DNA from: Streptomyces sp. PKU-EA00015
GTDB taxonomy: Bacteria > Actinomycetota > Actinomycetes > Streptomycetales > Streptomycetaceae
Length of the DNA stretch: 64,000 bases
NCBI RefSeq assembly: GCF_013387495.1
Contig: NZ_JABZEE010000010.1
Location: 186,001-250,000, forward strand
Reading direction: 5' to 3'
The position numbers were made by a program, and so were the translations under genes. Of the stretch, positions 1 to 8,739 are shown piece after piece (position 1 is the stretch's first letter; the number at the start of each line of letters is the position of its first letter). The notes under the pieces are model-generated. The model was not told where the DNA came from and searched no databases. It saw nothing but the letters and a program-made list of their open reading frames with translations.

Positions 1-99
1 CAGCGTCATGGAGCCGCGCAGCACCAGACCGCCGCTCCACGGAGCAGTGGCGATCAGACGCAGCGCATGATCGAGGGCCGCGCGACGGGCCTCGCGCAC
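1..99 (-). CDS. Partial gene, possible AbiEii/AbiGii-type nucleotidyltransferase N-terminus
   Basis: The frame runs off the window at base 1, so only the first 33 codons are visible. A GTG at 97-99 has a GGGAGG ribosome site eight bases upstream, which decides the start. The peptide is a short basic helix followed by LVLRGSMTL. A helix followed by an L-x-L-R/K-G-G/S turn is how many AbiEii-type nucleotidyltransferase proteins (toxin half of type IV toxin-antitoxin pairs) begin. The D-x-D motif that would prove this lies outside the window. The gene follows the reductase on the same strand after 63 bases. The existence of a gene is fairly likely; the family is a guess. Confidence 0.45.
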   Translation of the reverse strand, partial: MREARRAALDHALRLIATAPWSGGLVLRGSMTL

Positions 100-162
100 G
101 GTGCACACCTCCCAGGTCGGCACGGGCGGTGCGACCGTAACAGGTGCCGCCGACAGGCCCTC

Positions 163-954
163 TCAGCGGCGGTCGCGCTGGGCCGCGACCAGCTGCCGCA
201 GCGTCTTCTCGCCGGGTCCGCCGCGCTGGACACGTTCCGCGAAACCGGGAAACTGTCCCGCTATGGCGCTCAGGAGCCTCAATTCGAGCGGAGCGACGTT
301 GATCTCGGCGACGTCGCGTTCCACGGCCCGCATCACGCCGGCCACCACCTGACGCGGTGACACCGTCCGTATGCCCGCCGGGGGCTTCGCGCCCGTCTCG
401 GCGAACATGCCCGCGTCCCGGACGAAGCCCGGCTGGACGACCGAGACCCCGACGCCCGTGCCGTGCAGGTCCTGGCGCAGCCCCAGCGCGAAGCCCCGCA
501 GTCCGAACTTGGTGCCGCTGTACAGCGACGCCGACTTCGTGGCCGCCTTGCCCGATATGGAGCCGATGAACGCCAGATGGCCCCGGCCCGCCGCCACCAT
601 GGCGGGGGCGAGCAGGCGGGCGAGCATGGTCGGCGCGTGCAGGTTCACGGCGAAGGCGCGCTCGACCTGCTCGGGGGTGTAGTCGAGGAGATCGCCGCTG
701 GAGGGCAGCGCGGCGTTGGAGATCAGGACGTCCGTGCCGGCGGCTTCGTCGGCCAGGCGGCGCACGTCGTCCGGTTGGGCCAGATCGGCGACGACCGCGC
801 GGGCGCCGTGGCGCTCGGCGAGGGGGCGCAAAGCCTCGGCTCGCCTGCCGCTCACCGTCAACGTGGCCCCGCGGGCCACGAATTCGGCTGCCAGGGCGCC
901 GCCGATTCCGCCGGTGGCGCCGGTGAGCAGAACGCTTGCTCCGGTGATCCGCAT
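163..954 (-). CDS. Short-chain dehydrogenase/reductase (SDR)
   Basis: Cytosolic NAD(P)-dependent oxidoreductase of 263 residues, the usual length of a classical SDR. The Rossmann motif TGATGGIG is at residues 11-18, the NAG-like motif (ISNAA) near 78-82, and the catalytic Ser132, Tyr145 and Lys149 (Y-x3-K) are all present. The ATG at 952-954 is chosen because GGAGGG lies seven bases upstream; the open frame extends further but starts inside the divergent promoter region. It is divergent from the amidase gene, with a perfect palindrome between them, and is probably controlled by the TetR protein encoded beyond the amidase. The substrate cannot be inferred. Confidence 0.9.
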   Translation of the reverse strand: MRITGASVLLTGATGGIGGALAAEFVARGATLTVSGRRAEALRPLAERHGARAVVADLAQPDDVRRLADEAAGTDVLISNAALPSSGDLLDYTPEQVERAFAVNLHAPTMLARLLAPAMVAAGRGHLAFIGSISGKAATKSASLYSGTKFGLRGFALGLRQDLHGTGVGVSVVQPGFVRDAGMFAETGAKPPAGIRTVSPRQVVAGVMRAVERDVAEINVAPLELRLLSAIAGQFPGFAERVQRGGPGEKTLRQLVAAQRDRR

Positions 955-972
955 CTGGTTACCCTCCAGTTC

Positions 973-990
973 TGTTCGTTCGAACGAACA
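973..990. promoter_or_regulatory. Perfect 18-bp palindrome, probable TetR operator
   Basis: TGTTCGTTCGAACGAACA is its own reverse complement across all 18 bases. It sits in the 55-bp gap between the divergent reductase and amidase starts, where one dimeric repressor could block both promoters. A TetR gene lies just downstream of the amidase. The palindrome is seen; its link to that regulator is inferred. Confidence 0.7.
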
Positions 991-1009
991 ATAAGGAGGC
1001 GGGGGCAGC

Positions 1010-2443
1010 GTGTCCACAGACCCGTTCGGCGGACTGGCCGAGCACGCAAGGGCGTTGGCGGCGGGCGAGACCACGTCCGAGGCGCTCGTGACGGGCGCGC
1101 TCGCCCGTATCGAGGCCACTCAGGGCACCCTCAACGCCTTCCGTACCGTGCGCGGCGAGGCCGCCGTCGAGGAGGCGCGGGCGGCCGACCGCAGGCTCGC
1201 CGCGGGGGAGAGGCTGCCGCTGCTCGGCGTGCCGATCGCGGTCAAGGACGACACCGACGTGGCCGGTGTGCCCACGTTCTTCGGCTGCGCGGGCGACATC
1301 CCGCCCGCCGCGGAGGACGGAGAGGCGGTGCGCCGGCTGCGGGCCGCGGGGGCGGTGATCGTCGGCAAGACCAACACGTGCGAGCTGGGCCAGTGGCCGT
1401 TCACCGAAGGCCCGGCCTTCGGCGCCGCCCGCAACCCCTGGTCCACCGGCCATACGCCCGGCGGTTCCTCGGGCGGCTCGGCGGCGGCCGTGGCGGCGGG
1501 ACTGGTGCCCGCGGCGCTCGGCTCCGACGGAGCGGGATCCATCCGCATTCCCGCGGCCTGGACCCATCTCGTGGGCATCAAGCCGCAGCGCGGGCGCGTC
1601 TCCGTCCACCCGTACGACGACTGCTTCCAGGGCCTGACCGTCAACGGCCCGCTCGCCAGGACCGTGGCCGACGCCGCCCTGCTGCTCGACGCGGCCGCGG
1701 GCGCCCACCCGCGGGAGCGCTTCCGGCCGGCCGCGATCGACGCGTCGGCGGCGGCCCGCCGGCAACCGGGACGACTGCGCATCGCCCTGGCCCTGCGTCC
1801 GCCGCTCACCCTCACGGGCGCCCGTGCCCACCCCGAGGTGCGCCGCGCGGTCACCGCGCTCGCCGAGACACTGGCCCGCCTCGGCCACGACGTCGAGGAG
1901 GCCCGCCCTCGTTACGGCCTGGTCGGGTTCGCCTTCCTGCCCCGCGCGGCGGCCGGCATCGCCGCGTACGCCGACCGCCACCCCGACCCCGCCCTGCTCG
2001 ACCCGCGCACCCGGTCGGCGACGCGCTCCGGCCACCGCCTCGGCCGTCTCGTGCCCGCCGCACGCGCCCGCGAGGCCGCGCAGCACCGCAGGATCGGCGC
2101 CTTCTTCGGCGGCTTCGACGTGCTGCTCACCCCCACCACGGCCGTCCCGCCGCCACGGGTCGGGGCCTTCGACGGCCTGTCCGCGCAGCGCACCGACATC
2201 AAGATCACCGCGGCGTGCCCGTACGCCTGGCCGTGGAACGTGCTCGGCTGGCCCGGGGTGAACGTGCCCGCCGGCCTCACCTCCGCCGGACTGCCCGTCG
2301 GCGCCCAACTCCTCGGCCCCGCGGGCAGCGAGGAACGGCTCATCTCCCTCGCCGCCCAACTGGAGGCCGATCAGCGGTGGTACGAGAAGCGTCCGCCCTC
2401 GCCGCACGGCCTGGCGGCCGTCGGCGGCACCCCCACCCCGTGA
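1010..2443 (+). CDS. Amidase (amidase-signature family)
   Basis: Hydrolase of 477 residues in the amidase-signature family, which cleaves carboxamides with a Ser-cisSer-Lys triad. Lys79 lies in the motif PIAVKD, the glycine/serine loop GGSSGGS is at 151-157, and the nucleophile is Ser177 in GSDGAGSIR (the common form is GSDTGGSIR, so Thr-Gly is Gly-Ala here). The GTG start follows AAGGAGG at a good distance. GatA of the tRNA-Gln amidotransferase belongs to this family, but no gatB or gatC is nearby and the context is a regulated reductase-amidase pair, so a catabolic or detoxifying amidase is more likely. Confidence 0.88.
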   Translation: MSTDPFGGLAEHARALAAGETTSEALVTGALARIEATQGTLNAFRTVRGEAAVEEARAADRRLAAGERLPLLGVPIAVKDDTDVAGVPTFFGCAGDIPPAAEDGEAVRRLRAAGAVIVGKTNTCELGQWPFTEGPAFGAARNPWSTGHTPGGSSGGSAAAVAAGLVPAALGSDGAGSIRIPAAWTHLVGIKPQRGRVSVHPYDDCFQGLTVNGPLARTVADAALLLDAAAGAHPRERFRPAAIDASAAARRQPGRLRIALALRPPLTLTGARAHPEVRRAVTALAETLARLGHDVEEARPRYGLVGFAFLPRAAAGIAAYADRHPDPALLDPRTRSATRSGHRLGRLVPAARAREAAQHRRIGAFFGGFDVLLTPTTAVPPPRVGAFDGLSAQRTDIKITAACPYAWPWNVLGWPGVNVPAGLTSAGLPVGAQLLGPAGSEERLISLAAQLEADQRWYEKRPPSPHGLAAVGGTPTP

Positions 2444-2477
2444 TCAGCGGGAGTGCGCCGATGGGACAATGGCGTCC

Positions 2478-3089
2478 ATGTCCACCGCCGCCCGCGCCGT
2501 CGCCACCCGGCAGCGCATCATCGAGGCCGTCCTGCACATCATCGGCAGGGACGGGGTCGCGGCGGTCACCAACCGGCGGATAGCCAAGGAGGCCGGGGTC
2601 TCGCTCGGCTCGGTGACGTACCACTTCGCCACCCAGCACGACCTGCTGCGGGAGAGCCTGCTGCACTTCGTCCGCGACGAGACCCGGCGCTTCACCGCAC
2701 TCGCCGACCAGTGCCGCAGCGAGGGCGTCGACATCGCGGGCGCGGCGGCGCTCGCCGGCCGGGTGGCAGGCGGAATCGGCTTCGACAGCGAGCACATCGC
2801 CACGTTCGAGCTGTACGTCGAGGCGGGGAGGGACGAGCGGCTGCGGGAGGCGGCGGCCGAGGCGTTCGCCGCGTACGACCGGCTCGCCGCCCAGATCCTG
2901 ACCGGTCTCGGCGTCCCGGACGCCGAGCGGTACGCGGCGACGACGGTCGCCCTGGTGATGGGCCTGCAACTGCGCCGTCTGGCCACCGGCGGGCCCGCCG
3001 AGGACCTGGTCGACGCGTTGCTGCTGCTGGCGCGGGGCGCGGTCGCTCCGAGCGGAAACGGCGTGCCCGTACCGCCCGCCGGGCGCTGA
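2478..3089 (+). CDS. TetR/AcrR family transcriptional regulator
   Basis: Repressor of 203 residues. A TetR helix-turn-helix spans roughly residues 10-60 (RIIEAVLHIIG ... VSLGSVTYHF); the rest is the all-helical ligand and dimer domain. ATG 2478 is chosen over ATG 2469 because a -10-like GACAAT (2465-2470) ends seven bases before it, the leaderless arrangement seen at other genes in this window; the upstream ATG would add three residues. It lies 34 bases after the amidase gene. The 18-bp palindrome in the reductase/amidase gap is its likely target. Confidence 0.88.
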   Translation: MSTAARAVATRQRIIEAVLHIIGRDGVAAVTNRRIAKEAGVSLGSVTYHFATQHDLLRESLLHFVRDETRRFTALADQCRSEGVDIAGAAALAGRVAGGIGFDSEHIATFELYVEAGRDERLREAAAEAFAAYDRLAAQILTGLGVPDAERYAATTVALVMGLQLRRLATGGPAEDLVDALLLLARGAVAPSGNGVPVPPAGR

Positions 3090-3122
3090 CGCCCGCCTGA
3101 TGCGGGCCGGACACCACGAAAT

Positions 3123-3128
3123 TACCCT
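3123..3128 (+). promoter_or_regulatory. Leaderless -10 box (TACCCT) of the M15 peptidase gene
   Basis: TACCCT fits the actinobacterial TANNNT -10 consensus and ends six bases before the GTG at 3135, so transcription probably begins at the start codon. There is no room for a separate ribosome-binding site. Confidence 0.5.
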
Positions 3129-3134
3129 GAAAGG

Positions 3135-3791
3135 GTGCATATCGCTCGCCGATGCGCCGCGCTCGCCCTGGGGCTGGGGCTGGCGCTCGGTCTCCTGCCC
3201 GGCCACGCCCCCGCGGCCGACGCGCCCCGGCTCGCGGCGACCGTGCGGGACGTGCCGGGGGAGAAGCTCGGAGCCAGTCACGGGCCCGGCTGCCCGGTGC
3301 CGCCGCAGCGATTGCGGCTGATCACCATGAACCACTGGGGCTTCGACGGGCGCGTCCACCGCGGCGAACTGATCGTCCATCAGGACATGGTCCGCCCCGT
3401 GCTGCGCGTCTTCCGGGAGATCTTCGACGAACGCTTCCCGATCCGGCGCATGCGCGTCATGGCGGAGTACGACGGGAGCGACGCGCGCGCCATGGCGGAC
3501 GACAACACCTCGGCCTTCAACTGCCGACGGGTGACGGGCGACGCCGGCCACCTGTCCCGCCACTCCTACGGCGACGCCGTCGACATCAATCCGCTGGAGA
3601 ACCCGTACGTGGACCGCTCGGGCGCCGTCCACCCGCCGGCCGCCGGCCGCCACCTGGAGCGCGACCCGGCCGCCGAGGGGCTCATCATGCCCGGCGACGC
3701 CGTCACCCGCGCCATGGAGAGCGCCGGCTGGCAGTGGGGCGGCCACTGGTCGCCGCCCGACTACCAGCACTTCTCCGCCGACGGCACCTGA
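3135..3791 (+). CDS. Secreted M15-family metallopeptidase (D-Ala-D-Ala carboxypeptidase-like)
   Basis: Exported zinc peptidase of 218 residues, probably trimming peptidoglycan stem peptides. Residues 1-28 form a signal peptide (basic start, Ala/Leu/Gly-rich core, A-x-A end). The M15 zinc ligands are His143 and Asp150 in SRHSYGDAVDIN and His212 in DYQHF; this spacing matches the peptidase M15_4 (VanY/L-alanyl-D-glutamate peptidase-like) group. The gene stands alone behind a leaderless promoter. The exact bond cleaved (D,D or L,D) cannot be told from sequence. Confidence 0.87.
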   Translation: MHIARRCAALALGLGLALGLLPGHAPAADAPRLAATVRDVPGEKLGASHGPGCPVPPQRLRLITMNHWGFDGRVHRGELIVHQDMVRPVLRVFREIFDERFPIRRMRVMAEYDGSDARAMADDNTSAFNCRRVTGDAGHLSRHSYGDAVDINPLENPYVDRSGAVHPPAAGRHLERDPAAEGLIMPGDAVTRAMESAGWQWGGHWSPPDYQHFSADGT

Positions 3792-3899
3792 GCGGCGCCC
3801 CGGGGCGCCCGGCGTGCCGAACCGCGGGGGAACGCGGGGTTACGGGGCGGGGAACCGGCCGCCTCCCGCGATGTCAGCGGGGCGTGGTTGGCTGGTGAC

Positions 3900-4718
3900 A
3901 TGATGGATGACTTTCTGACCGGTGATCTCTCCGACGTCGAGGAGGCGCTGCGCAAGGCGGCCGCCGCCGAGATCACGCCGCGCTTCCGGCAGCTCGCCGA
4001 GCACGAGATCGTCGAGAAGAACGGCCCGCACGACCTCGTCACCGCCGCCGACCGGCTTGCCGAGGCGCATCTGACCGCCTCGCTGACCGCCCTGCTGCCG
4101 GGCTCCGTGGTCGTCGGCGAGGAGGCGGTGCACGCGGATCCGGCGGTGTACGAGGCGCTGCACGGCGACGCGCCCGTGTGGATCGTGGACCCCGTCGACG
4201 GCACGCGCCAGTTCGTCCACGGCGAGCCCGGCTTCTGCACCCTGGTCGCGCTCGCGCACCGCGGCGAGGTCCTCGCCTCCTGGACGTACGCGCCCGTGGC
4301 CGACGAGCTCGCGGTCGCCGTGCGCGGCGGGGGTGCCCGGCTGGGCGGCGAGGTGCTGCGTTCCGGCTCGCCCGCCCCCGGCGCCGTGCTCGAGGTCGCC
4401 ATGTCGCACCCGGACTACACGACCCCCGAGCAGAAGCGGGCGCTGGTCGGACTCGCGGAGCCCGGGGTGCTGGCGCGCCCGTGCGGATCGGCGGGTCTGG
4501 AGTACCTGGACGTCGCCAGGGGCGTCCTGGACGCCGTCGCCTTCTCGTGGGAGTACGCCTGGGACCACGCGGCCGGACTGCTGCTGGTCACCGAGGCGGG
4601 CGGCGCCCACCTCACCGTCACCGGCGCACCGTTCCGCATCACGGGCGGCAACAGCCTGCCCTTCACCGCTGCCCGTGACGAGGCGACCGCACGGCGTATA
4701 CGGGAACTGCTGACCTGA
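3900..4718 (+). CDS. Inositol monophosphatase family phosphatase
   Basis: Magnesium-dependent sugar-phosphate phosphatase of 272 residues, typical for the family. The metal-binding motifs are intact: Glu74-Glu75 (GEE), D97-P-V-D-G-T (97-102) and WDHAAG in the C-terminal third. Members hydrolyse inositol-1-phosphate, histidinol phosphate or related substrates; nothing nearby selects one. ATG 3900 is preferred over TTG 3888 because it is a canonical codon and the family aligns from about here; the ribosome site is weak. It converges with the next gene across a shared terminator. Confidence 0.88.
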   Translation: MMDDFLTGDLSDVEEALRKAAAAEITPRFRQLAEHEIVEKNGPHDLVTAADRLAEAHLTASLTALLPGSVVVGEEAVHADPAVYEALHGDAPVWIVDPVDGTRQFVHGEPGFCTLVALAHRGEVLASWTYAPVADELAVAVRGGGARLGGEVLRSGSPAPGAVLEVAMSHPDYTTPEQKRALVGLAEPGVLARPCGSAGLEYLDVARGVLDAVAFSWEYAWDHAAGLLLVTEAGGAHLTVTGAPFRITGGNSLPFTAARDEATARRIRELLT

Positions 4719-4756
4719 CCCGTCCGGCAGCCCCCGGCCGGTGCGGTCAGGTCAGC
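4709..4756. terminator. Bidirectional hairpin terminator overlapping both stop codons
   Basis: GCTGACCTGACC (4709-4720) pairs perfectly with GGTCAGGTCAGC (4745-4756), a 12-bp stem whose loop holds a second 5-bp CCGGC/GCCGG hairpin. The stem contains the TGA of the phosphatase gene on one side and the TGA of the convergent nucleotidyltransferase gene on the other. There is no T-run, as is common in Streptomyces. Confidence 0.65.
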
Positions 4757-5541
4757 CGTGACCTGACCTCCCGCACCAGCTCGCCCGCGGACTCCACCGC
4801 CGCCGCGTCCAGACCGGCGAGCGCCGCCGACACGCGCGCGGTGAAGTCACCGGGCACACCCGGGAGCGCGGCGGCGGCCGCCAGCGCGCCCTTCTCGTTC
4901 AGGCACCACGCGCGGTGATACGCGTGCAGCGACTGCACCAGGACGCCGAACGCCCGGGACAGGCACAGCGAGACGTGCAGCGTGTCACCCGACGCCGCCG
5001 ACTTGCGCGCCACCGCGACGGAGAACTCCGCCTCCCAGGCGGCCTCCACCAGCGCCGCGCGCAACGGCTCAGGGTACGTCGCCGTCTGCGCCCGGAGCTC
5101 CGCCAACTCGCCTGTGGGATCGGCCAGTACGCGGCACAGCGCCACCTCGCCGGCGTAGGCGGGCGACCAGAAGCCCAGGGGATGCCCCGGCTGCGCACCC
5201 GTCTCGTAGCGGCCGGCGCGACAGTCCGCCCACACACGCCGCACCCGGTCCAGATCCCGCAGGATCCAGTCCACCGCCGCCCCGTCCACGGTGAGCCAGG
5301 CCCCGCCGTCGACCCACGGCCCCCAGCCGCCGGGCCCGGCGACCTCCACCGGCTCACCGGTCAGTTCGGACGCGAGCTCCGCGAGGGCCGCGACATCGGG
5401 CTCGCCGCGGTAGTACACGCCCAGGTCCCAGTCGGAGTCCGTCCGGTGGGCGCCGCGTGCCCGGCTGCCGCCGAGCGCCACCGCACGGATCCCGGCAACG
5501 GTCGTGAGCCGCCGGGACATCGTCTCGATCGTGGTCTCCAT
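4747..5541 (-). CDS. Nucleotidyltransferase domain protein
   Basis: Protein of 264 residues with a minimal nucleotidyltransferase head: GGSRARG at 24-30 followed by D-S-D-W-D (35-39), the Gly-Ser and two-Asp signature that binds NTP-magnesium. The C-terminal half is helical and resembles the substrate-binding part of kanamycin-nucleotidyltransferase-like and DUF4037-like proteins. It may transfer a nucleotide to a small molecule or protein; the target is unknown. ATG 5541 is used; ATG 5520 is an alternative, and neither has a strong ribosome site. It is divergent from the flavoprotein gene at 5630. Confidence 0.78.
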   Translation of the reverse strand: METTIETMSRRLTTVAGIRAVALGGSRARGAHRTDSDWDLGVYYRGEPDVAALAELASELTGEPVEVAGPGGWGPWVDGGAWLTVDGAAVDWILRDLDRVRRVWADCRAGRYETGAQPGHPLGFWSPAYAGEVALCRVLADPTGELAELRAQTATYPEPLRAALVEAAWEAEFSVAVARKSAASGDTLHVSLCLSRAFGVLVQSLHAYHRAWCLNEKGALAAAAALPGVPGDFTARVSAALAGLDAAAVESAGELVREVRSRLT

Positions 5542-5629
5542 CGGGAGGGAACGGTACCCGTGGCCCCGCTGTCGGCGCCCCGGAATATCCTGGGTCCTCA
5601 TGGCCGTCGGCTGACAAAGGAGTCCGAAG

Positions 5630-7045
5630 GTGCCGTCGATGCTCGATGCCGTCGTCGTGGGGGCGGGCCCCAACGGACTGACAGCCGCGGTCGAACTGGC
5701 CCGCCGCGGCCTGTCCGTCGCCGTGTTCGAGGCCCTGGACAGCGTGGGCGGCGGTGCGCGCACCGAGGAGCTGACCCTCCCCGGCTTCCGCCACGACCCC
5801 TGCTCCGCCGTGCACCCGCTCGGCATCGGATCGCCCGCGTTCGCCGGCATGCCGCTCGCCCGGCACGGCCTGGAGTGGCTGCACCCCGAGCTGCCCCTCG
5901 CGCATCCCTTCCCCGACGGCTCGGCCGCGGTCCTCAGCCGCTCGGTCGGCGAGAGCGCCATGTCCCTCGGCGCCGCCGACGCGGGCGCCTACCGCCGCCT
6001 GGTCGCGCCGTACCTGGGGCACTGGGACGACCTCGCGGCCGACTTCCTGCGTACGCCCTGGGACGGCCTGCCCCGCGCCCCGTACCGCTTCGCCCGCTTC
6101 GGACTGGACGCGATCCAGCCCGCCACCTGGCTCGCCCGCCGCTTCCGGGGCGAGAAGGGCCGGGCGCTGCTCGCCGGGCTGGCGGCGCACGCGATCGCGC
6201 CCACGAGCGGGGTCGCCACGGGCGGCATCGCCCTGATGTTCGCGCTGGCCGCGCACGAGGTCGGCTGGCCGGTGCCCCGGGGCGGCTCCCAGGCCATCTC
6301 CGACGCCCTCGCCTCCTACCTGCGCGAGCTCGGCGGCACCGTGCACACCGGCGTCGAGGTCAGGCGCCTGGACGAGCTGCCGCCCGCCCGCGCGTACGTC
6401 TTCGACACCTCGCCGACCGCGCTCGCCAGGATCGCCGGACTGGGCCACGCGTACTGGCGCTACCGGTACGGCGCCTCCGCGTTCAAGATCGATTACGCGC
6501 TGTCCGGCCCGATGCCGTGGACCGCGAAGGAGGCCCGCGCGGCCGGTACCGTGCACATCGGACCGACCGCGGGCGAGATCGACGACGCCCTTCGGCGGGC
6601 CGTCGAGGGGCGCGATCCCCGGGCCCCGTTCCTGATCACCGCCCAGCCCAGCCTGATCGACCCCACCCGGGCGCCCGAGGGCCGCCATGTCCTGTGGGCG
6701 TACGGCCATGTGCCCGCCGGCTGGGAGGGGGACGCGACGGAGGCCGTCGAGCGGCAGCTGGACCGGTTCGCGCCCGGCTTCCGCGACCTGGTCCTCGCCC
6801 GCGCCGTCGCCGGCCCGCCCCAACTGGCCGCCCGCAACGCGAACTACGTCGGCGGTGACATCGCCTGCGGAGCGTTCGCCGGCCTCCAGACCGTGCTGCG
6901 CCCCCGGCTGGCCCGCGTCCCGTACGCCACCACGCACCCCGCCGTGTTCCTGTGCTCGTCGGCGACCCCGCCGGGGCCGGGGGTGCACGGCATGTCGGGG
7001 CACCACGCGGCGAAGGCCGTCTGGCGGCGACTGCGTCAGCGCTGA
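5630..7045 (+). CDS. FAD-dependent oxidoreductase, phytoene desaturase/PYROXD2-like
   Basis: Flavoprotein of 471 residues. The dinucleotide-binding motif VVGAGPNGL (9-17) is followed by an acidic end to the second beta strand and the GGGARTEE segment of amine-oxidase/phytoene-desaturase-like enzymes. The C-terminal [14 protein letters not shown] closes the FAD site. The GTG start has AAAGGAG a few bases upstream. No phytoene synthase or other carotenoid gene is nearby, so a true carotenoid role is unlikely; the PYROXD2-like subgroup has no agreed substrate. Confidence 0.82.
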   Translation: MPSMLDAVVVGAGPNGLTAAVELARRGLSVAVFEALDSVGGGARTEELTLPGFRHDPCSAVHPLGIGSPAFAGMPLARHGLEWLHPELPLAHPFPDGSAAVLSRSVGESAMSLGAADAGAYRRLVAPYLGHWDDLAADFLRTPWDGLPRAPYRFARFGLDAIQPATWLARRFRGEKGRALLAGLAAHAIAPTSGVATGGIALMFALAAHEVGWPVPRGGSQAISDALASYLRELGGTVHTGVEVRRLDELPPARAYVFDTSPTALARIAGLGHAYWRYRYGASAFKIDYALSGPMPWTAKEARAAGTVHIGPTAGEIDDALRRAVEGRDPRAPFLITAQPSLIDPTRAPEGRHVLWAYGHVPAGWEGDATEAVERQLDRFAPGFRDLVLARAVAGPPQLAARNANYVGGDIACGAFAGLQTVLRPRLARVPYATTHPAVFLCSSATPPGPGVHGMSGHHAAKAVWRRLRQR

Positions 7046-7091
7046 CGCCGCCTGCCGCCTCCGCCGGGCGCGGGTCGGCATCATGGGGCGC

Positions 7092-7625
<534 letters not shown>

Positions 7626-7653
7626 CGCCGCCGGTCCCGGCCCGGCGTCCGGG

Positions 7654-8673
7654 TCATGGCGCCATGAGCACGGCCACCCCGGTGATCCGGCCCGTCGCCA
7701 GGTCCGACAGGGCACGGTCGGCCTGCCGCAGGGGGTAGCGCGTGACCCGTACCGCGGGCCGCAGCCGCGCCGCTTCGGCGAGGAAGGCGCGGCCGTCCTC
7801 GCGCGTGTTGGCGGTGACGCTGCGCACCGTGCGTTCCTGGAAAAGGTGCACGTCGTAGTCCAGCGGGGGGACCGCGCTGAGGTGGATCCCGGCGATCGCG
7901 AGTGTGCCGCCGCGGTCCAGTGCCGCCAGCGCCACCGGCACCAGGCCCCCGGCCGGGGCGAACAGGATCGCGGAGTCCAGTGGTTCCGGCGGGTCGCCGG
8001 CTCCCGCGGAGGCCGCGCCCAGCTCCCGCGCCAGACGCTGCGCCCGCGCCGACCGGGTGACGACGTGGACCGTGGCGCCCTGGGCCACGGCGAGCTGGGC
8101 GGTCAGGTGGGCGGACGCCCCGAAGCCGTAGATTCCGAGCCGGCCGCCGGGCGGCAGCTCCGCCAGGCGCAGGGCGCGGTAGCCGATGATGCCTGCGCAC
8201 AGCAGCGGTGCGGCGTCCTCGTCACGCCACCCTTCCGGCAGGCGGTAGGTGAACGGGGCGTCCACCAGGATGTGGTCGGCGAATCCGCCGTCGATGTCCC
8301 AGCCGGTGTAGCGGGACCCGGGGCACAGGTTCTCCCGCCCGGCGCGGCAGTGACGGCACCGTCCGCAGGTCCCCGCGAGCCAGGCCGCCCCCAGCCGGTC
8401 GCCTTCCCGCAGGCCGGTGACACCGGGCCCGGCGGCGACGACCTCGCCGACGACCTCATGGCCCGGTGTGCAACGCGGCCTGCGCGGCGGCAGGTCGCCC
8501 TCGGCCAGGTGCAGGTCGGTCCGGCACACCCCGCAGGCGCGTACCCGTAGCAGGAGTCGGTCCGGTCCGGGCTCCGGCGTCGTGCGCTCCAGCCGGCGCA
8601 GCGGGGCCGACGCGATCGGACCTGGGGACTCGACCACCCAGGCCGACGTCGCTCCCGGCACCGGGGGTGCCAT
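7654..8673 (-). CDS. Zinc-dependent alcohol dehydrogenase (AdhA-like MDR)
   Basis: Medium-chain dehydrogenase of 339 residues. Catalytic zinc ligands Cys50 (in CGVCRTDLH), His72 and Glu73 are present, as are the structural zinc cysteines 103, 106, 109 and 117. The cofactor motif is YGFGASAHL rather than the usual GxGxxG with glycine in all positions, which is normal for the AdhA-like Streptomyces/Mycobacterium subgroup. ATG 8671-8673 is used because GGGACGAGG precedes it and the family begins here. It is convergent with the macrodomain gene and 66 bases downstream of the baeRF gene on the same strand. Confidence 0.9.
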   Translation of the reverse strand: MAPPVPGATSAWVVESPGPIASAPLRRLERTTPEPGPDRLLLRVRACGVCRTDLHLAEGDLPPRRPRCTPGHEVVGEVVAAGPGVTGLREGDRLGAAWLAGTCGRCRHCRAGRENLCPGSRYTGWDIDGGFADHILVDAPFTYRLPEGWRDEDAAPLLCAGIIGYRALRLAELPPGGRLGIYGFGASAHLTAQLAVAQGATVHVVTRSARAQRLARELGAASAGAGDPPEPLDSAILFAPAGGLVPVALAALDRGGTLAIAGIHLSAVPPLDYDVHLFQERTVRSVTANTREDGRAFLAEAARLRPAVRVTRYPLRQADRALSDLATGRITGVAVLMAP

Positions 8674-8739
8674 CCTCGTCCCGCCGCTTCCGTCATGTGT
8701 CCGGTACCGGCCCGGCGAGGGGCCGGGCCGGCGGTTCAC

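Noticed and set aside
463-2583. Plus-strand 706-codon frame over the reductase and amidase genes
   Set aside because: It crosses both genes in other frames, is Arg/Pro-rich and has no recognisable motif.
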